Shown in pieces: positions 1 through 10,266 of a stretch of DNA of 64,000 nt. A model generated the notes under the pieces. The model ran no database searches. It saw only the letters and a program-made list of their open reading frames with translations, and was not told the DNA's origin. How positions within the stretch are numbered: position 1 is the first letter of the stretch; each line of letters begins with the position of its first letter. Location: the NCBI GenBank assembly GCA_020809705.1, contig CP085835.1, forward strand, positions 3,658,001-3,722,000, in the 5' to 3' direction. The translations under genes were made by a program, and so were the position numbers. Source of the stretch: Calonectria ilicicola (lineage: Eukaryota; Ascomycota; Sordariomycetes; Hypocreales; Nectriaceae).

Positions 1-386
1 GATTTTGACCCACGAAAAAGCATACCGTTTCTCAAAGTCGCCGAAACTCAACCACAGCAACGACTAATGTCCACTACAACAGAATATCATGCTGCTAAGG
101 AATTCCAGGTCAGATTACCAAAGCAGCTAAACCTATCAGATAATGCGAGCTGATGCAATTACTTGATAAACGGTCCAATATTTGCACCGACGGCTCAAGC
201 TGACCCGATGGGCTCAGCGTTTGACTAAGTAACATCGAATTCAATTTATAATCATCATTATTTTGTAATATGAATACTAACTTAAATATTCTATTGCTAG
301 AAACCTCCTGGGACTCTACACATCTTTGTTCCATTTCCAGCCACCAAACAATCTGATACATATTTCGAATTTACCAACTTTAACCC
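1..386. other. 5' flank, no gene seen
   Basis: No supportable coding region. The last 100 bases are presumably the promoter and leader of the DUF1993 gene that starts at 387. Confidence 0.5.
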
Positions 387-911
387 ATGGCTCCCGCAAA
401 TCTTTATGACGCCACTTTTCCAACCTTCAAGAAGGGTATGATGACGTTGAAACATATTCTCACAAAGGCCCTTGACAATGGTGGCCCCGACGCAGCCAAT
501 CTACCTTCTGCCTCACTTATTGAAGACTTGAGGCCATTGGCTGACCATGTTCAAATTTGTTCAAATATCGCCAAAAAGTCCATCACACGAATGGCTGGCC
601 TTGAAATGGCCGTCTGGGATGATGATGAGACAACACTAGCCCAGCTTATTGAGAGGTGTGATAAGACGATTCATTTGATGGACACCATTGATCAATCAAC
701 AATCGCTGGATTGGACGACAAAACGATGGAGCTCAAGCTAGGCGATATCTTTCAAGCAGATATGAGTGTGAAGGACTATGCCCTTGAATATGGTGTGCCG
801 GCGTTTTACTTCCACTTGAGTATTGTGTATTCTATCTTGCGAATGAAAGGAATTCCATTGGGTATCGCGGATTATTTGGAGGGCTTCTTATCTAAATACG
901 TTAAGAAATAG
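387..911 (+). CDS. DUF1993 family protein
   Basis: Single-exon gene of 174 codons starting at the ATG at 387. The N-terminus (LYDATFPTFKKGMMTLKHIL) and the C-terminal part (VPAFYFHLSIVYSILRMKG) match what I know of the DUF1993 family, small helical proteins of about 165-180 aa common in fungi and bacteria; the length is as expected. There is no signal peptide or membrane segment, so it is probably cytosolic. The DUF1993 helical bundle resembles DinB-like folds, but no catalytic role is established and none is inferred here. The reading frame is intact. The gene lies about 500 bp upstream of the hAT insertion and shows no RIP-like damage, unlike the BTB gene on the other side. Confidence 0.85.
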   Translation: MAPANLYDATFPTFKKGMMTLKHILTKALDNGGPDAANLPSASLIEDLRPLADHVQICSNIAKKSITRMAGLEMAVWDDDETTLAQLIERCDKTIHLMDTIDQSTIAGLDDKTMELKLGDIFQADMSVKDYALEYGVPAFYFHLSIVYSILRMKGIPLGIADYLEGFLSKYVKK

Positions 912-1425
912 GCCATTCTCTATGCAAATCATCTCCGGATGATTTGCCAAATATTAGCTTCCTCTTTTTTAACTTAACAAGTACGCCGGCACGGCATATT
1001 TACTCGCAAAATTGCACCAGCTAGCCACCTCGTTGCATAGTACTCAAATATCGGTTCGCTAGTATGGCATTGAGATAGTTTATTTTGGATCAGTTTTACC
1101 TCATAAATCTTCAAATCTATGTTACTTGACCAACAGTAATTCATTCAATTGCATGTGCTAAAACTCCATGTTCCTTTGGTAATCAATTTACGCCGAGAAA
1201 TCCCCAGGTTAAGAACAAACCGACCTCACAATTGATACCAACAGCATCCATTATGAGAAATTGATTGTGAGTGTGGTTTTTTTCACCAAGAGACTTTAAT
1301 TTTCATATCTTTCTTTATACTTTCTCTTGCCAAATCTCCCCTCAAAATGTATCGCTAAAAATGGTGTATCTATTCGCGTTCATAAGTACCCTTCACCGTC
1401 TAGGAGCAATCCGAGTGGATCAAGA
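912..1425. other. Intergenic, left flank of hAT element
   Basis: No gene supported. An open frame at 1271-1525 runs into the transposon end and has no recognisable domain. Confidence 0.5.
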
Positions 1426-1433
1426 CCTAAACC
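1426..1433. repeat. hAT target-site duplication, left copy
   Basis: CCTAAACC directly precedes the left terminal inverted repeat and is repeated exactly at 4516-4523, directly after the right one. An 8-bp duplication is the hallmark of hAT-superfamily integration. Confidence 0.93.
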
Positions 1434-1453
1434 CAGCGCTGCGGTCAATTCAA
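1434..1453 (+). repeat. hAT left terminal inverted repeat
   Basis: CAGCGCTGCGGTCAATTCAA. The reverse complement of 4496-4515 is identical over all 20 bases. It begins CAG, as many hAT ends do, and is followed by several TTGAATTGA-type subterminal repeats. Confidence 0.93.
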
Positions 1454-4400
1454 TTCTCAATCAGGATTTTCACATTTGAATTGAAGGGATTCGCATTTGA
1501 ATTGAGGGCTTCTGAATTGAATTGATTGAATTGAATTAAGATAATTTAAATTACGTGTTGTATTATATATTAGTTATCTAGTGTTTTAAATACTTAATAG
1601 CTTCTAAGGTCTTATTAGCTAGGCTGTGTTGTTGTGACCTTATTATTAACTTAGCTTAACTAAATATATATTTATATTTAGCTGACATTGAAGGTATTAT
1701 AAAAATATCTATTGCTATTTGACTTATTAAAGGAAAAGCCTGCTTTTGCTATTGTTAAAAGGTAATTGGGTTATCTAGCTTTTCAGAGGCCCTACCAAGC
1801 CAAGCATTCAATTTGTGTATAGCTGGGCCATTGCTTTTGGTTGGGTTCTTATAGAAATCATTAGGAAGAAGGTTAGGCAGGGAACTGTTACATTGATCAG
1901 GGAAATCTATGGCCTAAGGCTGTTGATATTGCTTATTAATAGCCTAATTGTTAAAAAAGAAGCCTTGAAATCGGTTAATAATGAGATTTGCTTTATATAG
2001 CTTCATATAGGTGACCCAATGGGCCTCTAGGGAGGGATGAAGGATAGTAGTAGCCTAATAAACTGGGGTATAGTTGAATAGGCTCCTGTAATGTTCTAAT
2101 TGGTTTATTGATAGTTGGCAATAGAGGTGTAAATATTCCTTTATATTAGCCTGTTGCTGCGGCTTTATTGTAGATGCTTGATTATAATTGTATGAGTGTT
2201 ATGATAAGGTATTTTGAAGGGTCTATTAAGGCTTATTAATTGTAATTAAGTTAGGGGCACAATAATTATATTATTCTTTGAACTAAGTTATTAATCGGAA
2301 GAGGCTCTAAATAACCTAGCCAATATTGCCGGGACGGTAGGATTAGAACCTTATTATTTTCTTTTGAAAGGGAAGAAGAAGATTATAAACCTTTATTAAA
2401 ACCTCCCAGTCTTCCTCAATTAACCTTTTATTAGTTAGCAGCCTTCAATCTTCCTTTTCTATTAAGTTAACCTCAATCTATAACTAAATTAACTCCTTAA
2501 AGCAAAGGGCCTATTTAATTATATAAAAAGTCAAATTCTAATATATCTTATTATTATTATATAATTAAATATTATTATTAATCTTTAATAAGTTATTATT
2601 AATATTGTTGATTTGGTATTGAATCTAAATAGAAAAGGCTTCCTGATATTAAGGGGATCGGCGGATGAATGTCACTATATCTGATAGCTTGGTTACTAGA
2701 CCATTCTTGAGCCAGCTAGTTAAATTGGCTTATTCCTTAGGAGTTAGCTATACAACAGCTTTATTATTTAGTAAGATAAGTCGGGCTTGTTCTGTAGGCT
2801 TAAGGAAGGCTTTGGTAGTAAGATTGATGACATAACCCTAACAGTGTAGTTGAATTATTGAAGGCTTTGTAAATAAGGGCTGACTTGGAAAAGTAGGAAG
2901 GTGGTTGGAAAAGAGATAATTAAGGCATATATTATTAATAGGGGTATTATCTAATGTAAAGAAACCAAGGCTTTGAAGGTTATAGTTTTTAATAACTTCT
3001 AATATTAAAGGGGTAATATTTTTATTTAAATAAATATTAGAAATATATTTTAAAATAAGAAGCTTAGTTTATAGGCTGCTGGTATAGTTAATAAAGTAAC
3101 TAATAACCCCTAAGAGGGCCTATTAATTAGAGGAAGTCTAAGTATTGAAGGTAAGGTAGATAAATAATTAAGTATATTAAAGTTAATGTTTAATTATTTG
3201 TTGATAAGCTTTAAAGTTATTTATTATCTAGGCCTTTATAGTTGACTAGTGTATTGGTAAGATATTATTAATAATATAACTTGGCGTTTATAAGAGGTAT
3301 TAGAAAGTATTATATTTAATTATTTTAAAGGATATATTTAATTTAATAACCTAATAAATAAGAGCAGCCTTTAGCTTAGTGGTAATATTAAAAGCATTAG
3401 ATTCTTCTTTAGTGAGCAATCTAGCATGTGAATGAAGGTTGGCGAGGGTAGAAGAAGCTGGTAATAGTGTTATCTTTTGATCTTAGCTTTTAGTAATAGA
3501 GTGTTAACTTTGTAAGTGGGCTATTACTACTAAAGTTACTACCTAAGCAAATAAATAACCTTATATTTATTCTTGCTGGTTATAATAATAGTATAGCCAA
3601 AAGATACTACTAAAGATATTTCCATTTACTTTAATAAAATTAAAGTTATACTTAATAATAAAAGATTATAGCTTATAATACTAATATAGCTAGGAATAAA
3701 AGAAATATCTTTTATATATAAATTATATTTAAGAGAAAGTTTAAATAGTCAGACTTTAAGTATTTTTAAGATTAAAATCTTTAAGTTATGTAATTATAGA
3801 CTATGCCTTTAATTAGGTTTAAAAGGAAAATGAGGTTAGGATTAAAGTTAGGATTAAGGTCAAGGTTGGGACTAAGGATAAGATTATTAATAGTGTTAAA
3901 GGCATCAGATTATAGAAAAAAGAATTAAATATAAAGATATTATTATCTTTATGCTTATTATATATTTTAATAATTATAAAGATTATTTTACTAATCCCTT
4001 ATTCCTTAATTAACTATTATACTTTATAGTAAGAAAGATGTAAATATACTAGGCCTTTTCTTTATAATATGGACTTAGTAGTGATTGGAGAGGCTAAAAA
4101 ATAATTAATATAATAGTTCTAAATATTATAAATAAAGGTATAATAATATAATAGGTAAAAATAGCTATATTTTATAATATTATAGAGGGTAGTTTTATAT
4201 ATAATATATAGGAAAAAATAAGGTTAGTAAGAATTCCTTTATAATTAAAAAATTATAATTATATAACTAATTATATAACCTATACTATACTACTTTAAAT
4301 AATAACTAAGCAAAAATTCCTCCCAAGTAAACCACATTAAAGATACCAAAACTCAGCCAAAAAAATCATATATCTACACTAAATACCCTATATCCAACTC

Positions 4401-4495
4401 AATCAATTCAATCAATTTAATTATTATATTTAAATTAAATTGAATACCTCTTTTCCCGGCTTGAATTGAATTGATTTGGATTGAATTGAGGCGAT

Positions 4496-4515
4496 TTGAA
4501 TTGACCGCAGCGCTG
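4496..4515 (-). repeat. hAT right terminal inverted repeat
   Basis: Exact inverted copy of 1434-1453. After these 20 bases the two ends diverge, apart from shared subterminal TTGAATTGA motifs. Confidence 0.93.
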
Positions 4516-4523
4516 CCTAAACC
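4516..4523. repeat. hAT target-site duplication, right copy
   Basis: CCTAAACC, identical to 1426-1433. Confidence 0.93.
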
Positions 4524-4844
4524 TTATCCAGGGCCGCTTTATATCTGACAAAGATAGGCTGATAAATATCTCCGCATGATTACGAATGTTTCCGAGTTTC
4601 AACGTCTGCAAGATGACTTCTCCAATGAAATTATGATAACTCCCACCACGCCACGAAATTATCAGTTACACCCTGAAAGACACAAAGATGATTATACTTC
4701 AAATATTAAGCAGTCCGGCGTTTTGATGTATTACTTGATAATTACTGAAGACTCATGGCCTTCCACCAAAGTGAACATGGCGCACAAGGCCACAAATTCA
4801 TTAACATGCTTGCAAAGTACGCAAAACGTTGAAAGTAGATCCTT

Positions 4845-5427
4845 ATGACTCATAGATCTGACTAAAAAGTATTTAGCTACCTTGATTGTGTAACGTACTC
4901 CGATGTGACCATAAAATGTCAAATGAAAGACTTTTACGCCCACCGTGTCATACTCTCAAGCCATTCAGGATACTTGTCTACGGTATGCGAAAATCTCCTC
5001 GACGTGAGTAAATGTCTATTTCTCTCTCATGGAACTTGTTGACCAACAGTGACAATTTAAGTCTCCTGGAACAGCGGTAATCAATATGGAGCATGAAAAT
5101 CCATTGGTAGTTGAGGGGATGTTGTTTTTCATGTATAATCTGGATTACGAAGACGGATCAAGTTTTCATGAAAGACCAGAGACCCTCACCTTCAGCCTGC
5201 AGATGGTTATCGTAGCCCAAAAATATTTGATTTCAGGACTAAACCAGTTAGCAATTACAAAGGTTCGAGCAGCCGCAATTAGGTATTGGGATTCAGACCA
5301 ATTTATCGATGCAATCGCTTACATTTACGATGCAAATCGGTCGGAATTTCCAGAAGTTAGAAACATATTTGCCGAAGTGGCAGCGCAACATGCTGAACAG
5401 CTCATTCAAAAAAAAAGAATTTATTGA
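4845..5427 (+). pseudogene. BTB/POZ domain protein, probable pseudogene
   Basis: The frame reads a BTB/POZ fold: YSDVTIKC and FYAHRVILSSHSGYL in exon 1, then VVEGMLFFMYNLDY after an intron at 5004-5061 (58 nt, phase 0, GTGAGT..AAG). Exon 2 is 5062-5427 and continues through a BACK-like helical stretch. Fungal BTB proteins of this type act as adaptors, often for cullin-3 ligases, and are usually 200-350 aa. The nearest in-frame ATG is 4845, but codon 7 (4863-4865) is TAA. A CAA to TAA change there would be a CpA to TpA transition, the RIP signature. Alternatively an upstream exon splices in near 4870-4877 and the stop is intronic. The gene starts only 320 bp from the hAT element, which may have removed the original promoter. 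Domain assignment is firm; pseudogene status is inferred. Confidence 0.62.
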
Positions 5428-5974
5428 CCTTACTATCGCATTAAGCGAATTTGGCCTCGATTTTTCAAAGTTCAGCAAGGAACAGGGTCATGGAATTGGT
5501 AGACCCATATCTATGCTTAACTAAAAGAGAAATAAATGGTAGAGGTCAAGATTCCTCAACATTTTCAAAATTGGACTAGTCCGTTCAAAGGCAATCGACA
5601 CAGCATTAAGCGATTTATTTGTTTTCAGTAACCCGCTGGAAGGCAACTTTCCGTATGAATGCACCATCTATATCTGTCAAGAGCCAATTATTATTGAGAA
5701 TCTCATCATTAAAACAGTCATGAATCACTCTCAGCAGTACAACTGATCCAAAGTACCTTAGTCAAGAAGAGATGACAATCCACTACCGTTTCATGACGAA
5801 AGTATGGCGCCGTTCCCTTCACACATAGATCTTTTGCCCTTCAAAGTCTGAGCAAATAACACTGAGCTTAATAAAGTAAACAAATTGTATTTGAACACAA
5901 ATTTATTCAAGTAATCATTATTTAAATCAATCAACTAACTATATGAATCATGTTATGTAATACTAACTTATCCT
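5428..5974. other. Intergenic, nothing supported
   Basis: Short overlapping frames only. Convergent with the STAND gene that ends at 5975. Confidence 0.4.
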
Positions 5975-6961
5975 TTAGTAAGGATTAACAGAAAAATATA
6001 CCTCAAGTCTTTTGATCCAATCATCAAAAGTGATTCTTTCTTTTTCCACTAATACACAACCTTGACTTGTAGTAGCTTCCCAAGTCGGCACATCAAGAAA
6101 CTTGTGCTCTTCATGACAAATAGACGCAGTCTTCTTTGATTCCTCGTTTGTTTTTTCCCCCCGACTGCAACGAGAGTGGTAAATGGTCGTACCAACGCAG
6201 TCACAGCATATTCGCAGTTGAGTAGCGTAATCTTCCTTCCCGCTGCACTTAACGCACTCAAAAGACCCTTTTTCACCTTGAAGAATTTGGTTTCTGAAGA
6301 ATAATGCAGCTGCCGTGTTCTTGGCATCTTCAAGGGCACTGGTAACGTTGGCTAAGCATCGCAATACCTCGATCTTGCCGGTCAAATTCTCGTTCCTTAG
6401 CGTCTCAATGACATCCTTTATGATATCCTGAACAGCCTCCTTGGCATCATCCAGTTTTCCAGTGTAGAGGTGGTACCGTGCAATGCAGCAAAGAACAACG
6501 CAGTTGTTCACAGCTGACTCTCCTTCAACTTTTAATCCTCGTATCTTGTGTAGTAATTCGTTCGCGGGTCCTTTGTAGTCCTCATTTGTCATTCCTCCTG
6601 TTGGCGGCTTGGTTTGCCTCCAGGCCTGCTCAAGATAAATGAGTGGAAGCATTTTGGCAATCCCCAAAATGTCACTTGTTGCGATATTCGCATTTGGATG
6701 ATCAACCCAAACTTTAATTGCCGCAGCCCAAGCAGCCACGGCCTTTGCCTTTCGTTCATCCAAATAGGCATGTCCTTCATGAAGCATGTTTCCCAAACGT
6801 TTATGTAGTATGAATTCGATATCCCAGGCCTTCGCACCGCGAGCAATCCTCATCGCATCTTGGTAGAAATTTTCGACGACACTCCAGCCGCCCTCTGACT
6901 TTCGTCCATCTGCAGCTTTTGCAACCACCCTGTCGAAGCTGGGAAAGGCAAGCATGTCATA
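5975..6961 (-). pseudogene. Severed C-terminal part of STAND gene: TPR-like helices and Cys-rich finger
   Basis: This frame is in phase with the upstream STAND ORF and separated from it only by one TAA (6962-6964). Reading through gives DEL-stop-YDMLAFPSFDRV with no break in the helical repeat pattern. It continues with TPR-like helices (about 240 residues) and ends in a Cys/His-rich module: CVKCSG, CCDCVG, CSRG, CHEEHKFLDVPTW. Fungal STAND proteins commonly end in exactly this kind of module, a C-x2-C pair, further Cys and an H-E/K-FLxVPxW motif. It therefore belongs to the upstream gene rather than being an independent 326-aa gene; the first internal ATG (6955) has no promoter context of its own. 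Whether the tail is ever translated, by readthrough or internal initiation, cannot be told. Confidence 0.72.
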
Positions 6962-9900
6962 TTATAGTTCATCAAAACAGTTTGGCCATTCTTCGACTGC
7001 CTTGATCATCCGTTCCAGTGGTTCAATAACTTGCTTCCAATACTTCTGTTCTTCGTAAAGCTCGATAGCTTTTCTGTACTCTTCGAACAATGTTCTTTTG
7101 TATTCAAAGCTCTTGATATATTGCTGGGCAGAAATATCAAATTCTTTCCGTTTCCAGTGTCGTAAGCCGAGGAGGGCGTAGTTTCTAGCCAACAGAGATT
7201 TGTCCTTGGTTGTTTTAAGATCCTCCGAGAGAAAGTTGATTGCTCTTCTCGACAGGTCTATCGCAATATTGTTGTCATCTGTTATCATTGCGGTGTAATA
7301 GCATTCAAGCCAGCTTTCAATATTCTTCAGATTAGCCTTGCTTATGCGTTTCTCGGCAATATCTTTGGACCCAGAGTCGCTGCATTTGTTGGTCAGCAGC
7401 CATGCCATCTGCAAGTCCCATAAGAGTTCATCAACATCGCCATGTTCTCCAAGTAGGTCACGAGCCCAACGTTCTATCTTATGAACTTGTTCCGTGCTTA
7501 GATCCTGGTCCTCTCTTTTGCTTATTATGTCCTCTCTAAGGCGTTCAGAGGATGCTTCGTCGGGTGGCATATTCAAGTATCCATTAAGAAATGAAAGGCC
7601 AGTGTGAATCTCCTTACGCCGCCAGCTTTCACGTTGCAGTAACCTGTTAGATATTCTGGTCGCAGCTGGCTTTAGCAGCACCTTGCGCAAATTTGCCCTG
7701 GGCTCCGTGAAACTCGCCACAAAATTGCTGTCGGGTACATTATGGTTGATGTATTGCACCACGTCTTTGTCTTTCAGCCACCGTAGCAACTCTTGGGCAC
7801 CTCTGGGGCTGTATAGCCAACAGAAGCGACGTTCGCGAAGGCAGTGTCCTTCTTCCTTGTTCCATGTTCGTAAGGACATTTGCTTATCCGTGATCCAGAA
7901 CATACTGTCAATTCCAAGTTTATTCGTGAATAGCTTGACAAGTAATGGACCTATGTCTCTTTTCAGATCCTTGTCTGCATTTTCCAGGTCAGTTGCCTCT
8001 AGATGCTTAAGCAGGAATGCTGCAGCGTAGTGATGAATGGCGGAAGTACGCTTATCCTTTTCGTTGATGAGAACCTGGAGGATGGATTTAATCATTCTAA
8101 TATCAGCTTTAACCGGGTCATAACAAATGGTATTTCGGAGACGTTGTGCTTTTCGCTTGAAGTCAAAAATTTGATCAAACTGAGCCCTTTTGTATAGGTC
8201 GGGCGGACAAATAGATTTGAGAAAGTGCGTTAAAATATTTACCTCTTGCTCAGAGATAGTTTTATCGACGATGTTGGCCGAATTGTCCAATCTTAGCGCC
8301 TTGTCCGTCGTTACCCCAGGCAGGGAAGATGATAAGGAGGCACCGAACTCCTCGAGGTACTCGGCTGTTTCGTTCGAGCAAAACCAGACCACCCCCTCGG
8401 CATTGATATTGAAGATATTGTACTTGTTCTTTACCTTGGACTGGAACGATAACAGCGAAGCCAAGCCGCATGAAGAGTTAGAATATTGTCTGGCCACCAA
8501 AATAGCTTCTACTTCCTTAGCAGTGAGTGGGCGCCATGAATTTAGGAGCCATAGAATTATTTCGTTAATTTCATCAATCTCGTTAGAAGTTCTCACGCCA
8601 CTGAGGCGCTCAATTTCTTCAATAATATGATCGCCGCGCGTCTCGCCCGCGTTGTGTAAAATATCCTCGATGTCCTTCGGGAGATTGACTTTTGCAATTT
8701 TATCGAGGTTTATTTTGAGCTTGAAGTAGTCCCCGCAGCATTTTGCTGGTAACTGTGCCAAGATATTACTTCGCCACTCGGACACTTGGTCTCGTGTTTT
8801 ATCGCAGAGGGTGTCCATTCGATCCATTTGATGCTTGATATAGTGGTCAATATCACTGTCGTTGTGCTCATTAATGCTGATAGAACTAATGGCAATATTT
8901 TTAGATCTCAAACGCTCCAGTGCCGTGGGAGTCAGCGTTACGAAGACACGGACCATAGGCGCTTTTCCCAAGCGCTCAATCAGGTCTAGGGCTGGCCAGA
9001 TGTCATCACCTAGACCATCCATAAAAATATAGAAGCTAGAACGAGAACCTTTGGCTTTGACATTATCGAAGAACAGCTGATTCCACATGTCGATCATGCT
9101 ACTGAAATCCTGTTTTTCCTGACATAACCTCCCAATACATCGTGTCAACGAATCCGATGTAGTAGTGAATTGCCACAACAGGCTTCGCGACATTAACTGC
9201 AGCATATCCTCAGGCGACCTCCGCCGCTTTGACTTGGGTCGCATGAAAAAGTAGGCTGGCGACCTCTTGAGCTGAGTTGAAGAGATGTTATCCATGTGCC
9301 GAATGACGTTAGCCATCATAAACGTCTTTCCAGACCCGCTCTCACCAACAAGTCCCAAGATACGAGGTCCTCTGTGGACTCCCTTAGCCCAATCCTTGAA
9401 GTCCTGATGCCTGAAGATCCAGTGCCCAGTATCTTTAATCAATAAGCTCTTAAAATTTTCCAGCTTGGCCCGCCACTTGGTTACGGGTTTGGAATCTTCG
9501 TCAAGATCAGTTGGTTTGAAACCTAGGGCGATGGCGATTGCCCGACGCCATCTCCGATCGGCCTCCCTATCTTTTTGCTCGTTCATATTATTCATCAAGG
9601 TATCCACGTTAGCTTGAGTTTTATTGAGAGAATTGAAACTCCGCGCCATCACGAGATCTTTTTCCCAAACTCTCAGCCTAGCCAAGTCATTTTGGTGCGG
9701 GTTCATGGCATTATCTTTCTCAGTGAACAACACCACCGAAAGAACTTTTTGATACCACGTAGAATCCCCATGAAGCTCGATACATTGCCGCAGATCTTTA
9801 CAAACAACTGCATGTAACCCACAATCACACGCTTTAGCTTGACGTCAATGTAGTTCTGATACTCGTCCAGCCTCTCAAAAAACTGGGAGCAGCGCTCGAG

Positions 9901-10266
9901 CAACTTTGATAAATTTTCTGCAAGATTTTGACGGCCTTTCCATTTTTGAATAACGAAGTTTAGGGCGTTAAAGCATGTCTTTGCAGGTATGCCACTGCCG
10001 CCGATCATGTCTCCAAATCTTTGAAGTTGCTCCATCATTCTTTCGACATTATCGACCAGTGCCTTACCTTTCGGCTCTTTAGATTGTAGGCCCTCTATAT
10101 TTTGAATAAGAGCCAGCATTTTTTCCATATCAAGGTTTTTGTCGACCTCAAATTCGTTAGTCTTTGCCATCTTATCTACCTCCGCCTTGACATCATCGAA
10201 CATTTTCGATACGTCATGATGCCCTTCTTGAATGTCGATTTCCTGTCTGGGCCCGACAGACTCCAT
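6962..10266 (-). CDS. STAND (NLR-like) protein: Goodbye-like domain, NACHT NTPase, TPR-like helices; C-terminus cut by stop
   Basis: Start is the ATG at 10264-10266. The first part (to about 9720) is a helical Goodbye-like domain, recognisable from GGSGIPAKTCFNALNFVI and LERCSQFFERLDEYQNYI. A second frame then gives HWIFRHQDFKDW, Walker A GLVGESGSGKT, Walker B FYIFMDGLGDD and about 600 residues of winged-helix and TPR-like helices. Such proteins are fungal NLR-like sensors of the cytosol, linked to non-self recognition. The two frames overlap at 9703-9783. Either a 65-nt intron (9719-9783, GTATCG..GAG, phase 0) joins them, or there is a frameshift; the intron works but removes a KKFFRW segment that looks like the end of the Goodbye domain. 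The ORF ends at TAA 6962-6964, inside what should be continuous sequence with the next entry. Full length would be roughly 1,400 codons. Confidence 0.75.

Larger units (their letters stand above)
1434..4515. mobile_element. Degraded hAT-superfamily DNA transposon (3082 bp)
   Basis: The element is defined by perfect 20-bp terminal inverted repeats and an 8-bp target duplication (CCTAAACC at 1426-1433 and 4516-4523). Both ends carry clustered TTGAATTGA/TCAATTCAA subterminal motifs (about 1445-1540 and 4395-4505), typical of hAT transposase-binding ends. The interior is very AT-rich, dominated by TTA, TAA and ATT, and keeps no transposase frame; no open frame longer than about 60 codons was found in the interior. 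The composition contrasts sharply with both flanks. Loss of coding capacity with AT enrichment is what RIP does to repeated DNA in ascomycetes, but I did not compute RIP indices. Its length fits a once autonomous hAT or a long non-autonomous derivative. The intact duplication and TIRs argue for a fairly recent insertion mutated in place. Confidence 0.9.

Noticed and set aside
1271..1525. 84-codon frame spanning the left hAT border
   Set aside because: It crosses the target-site duplication into the transposon end, so it is not one gene.
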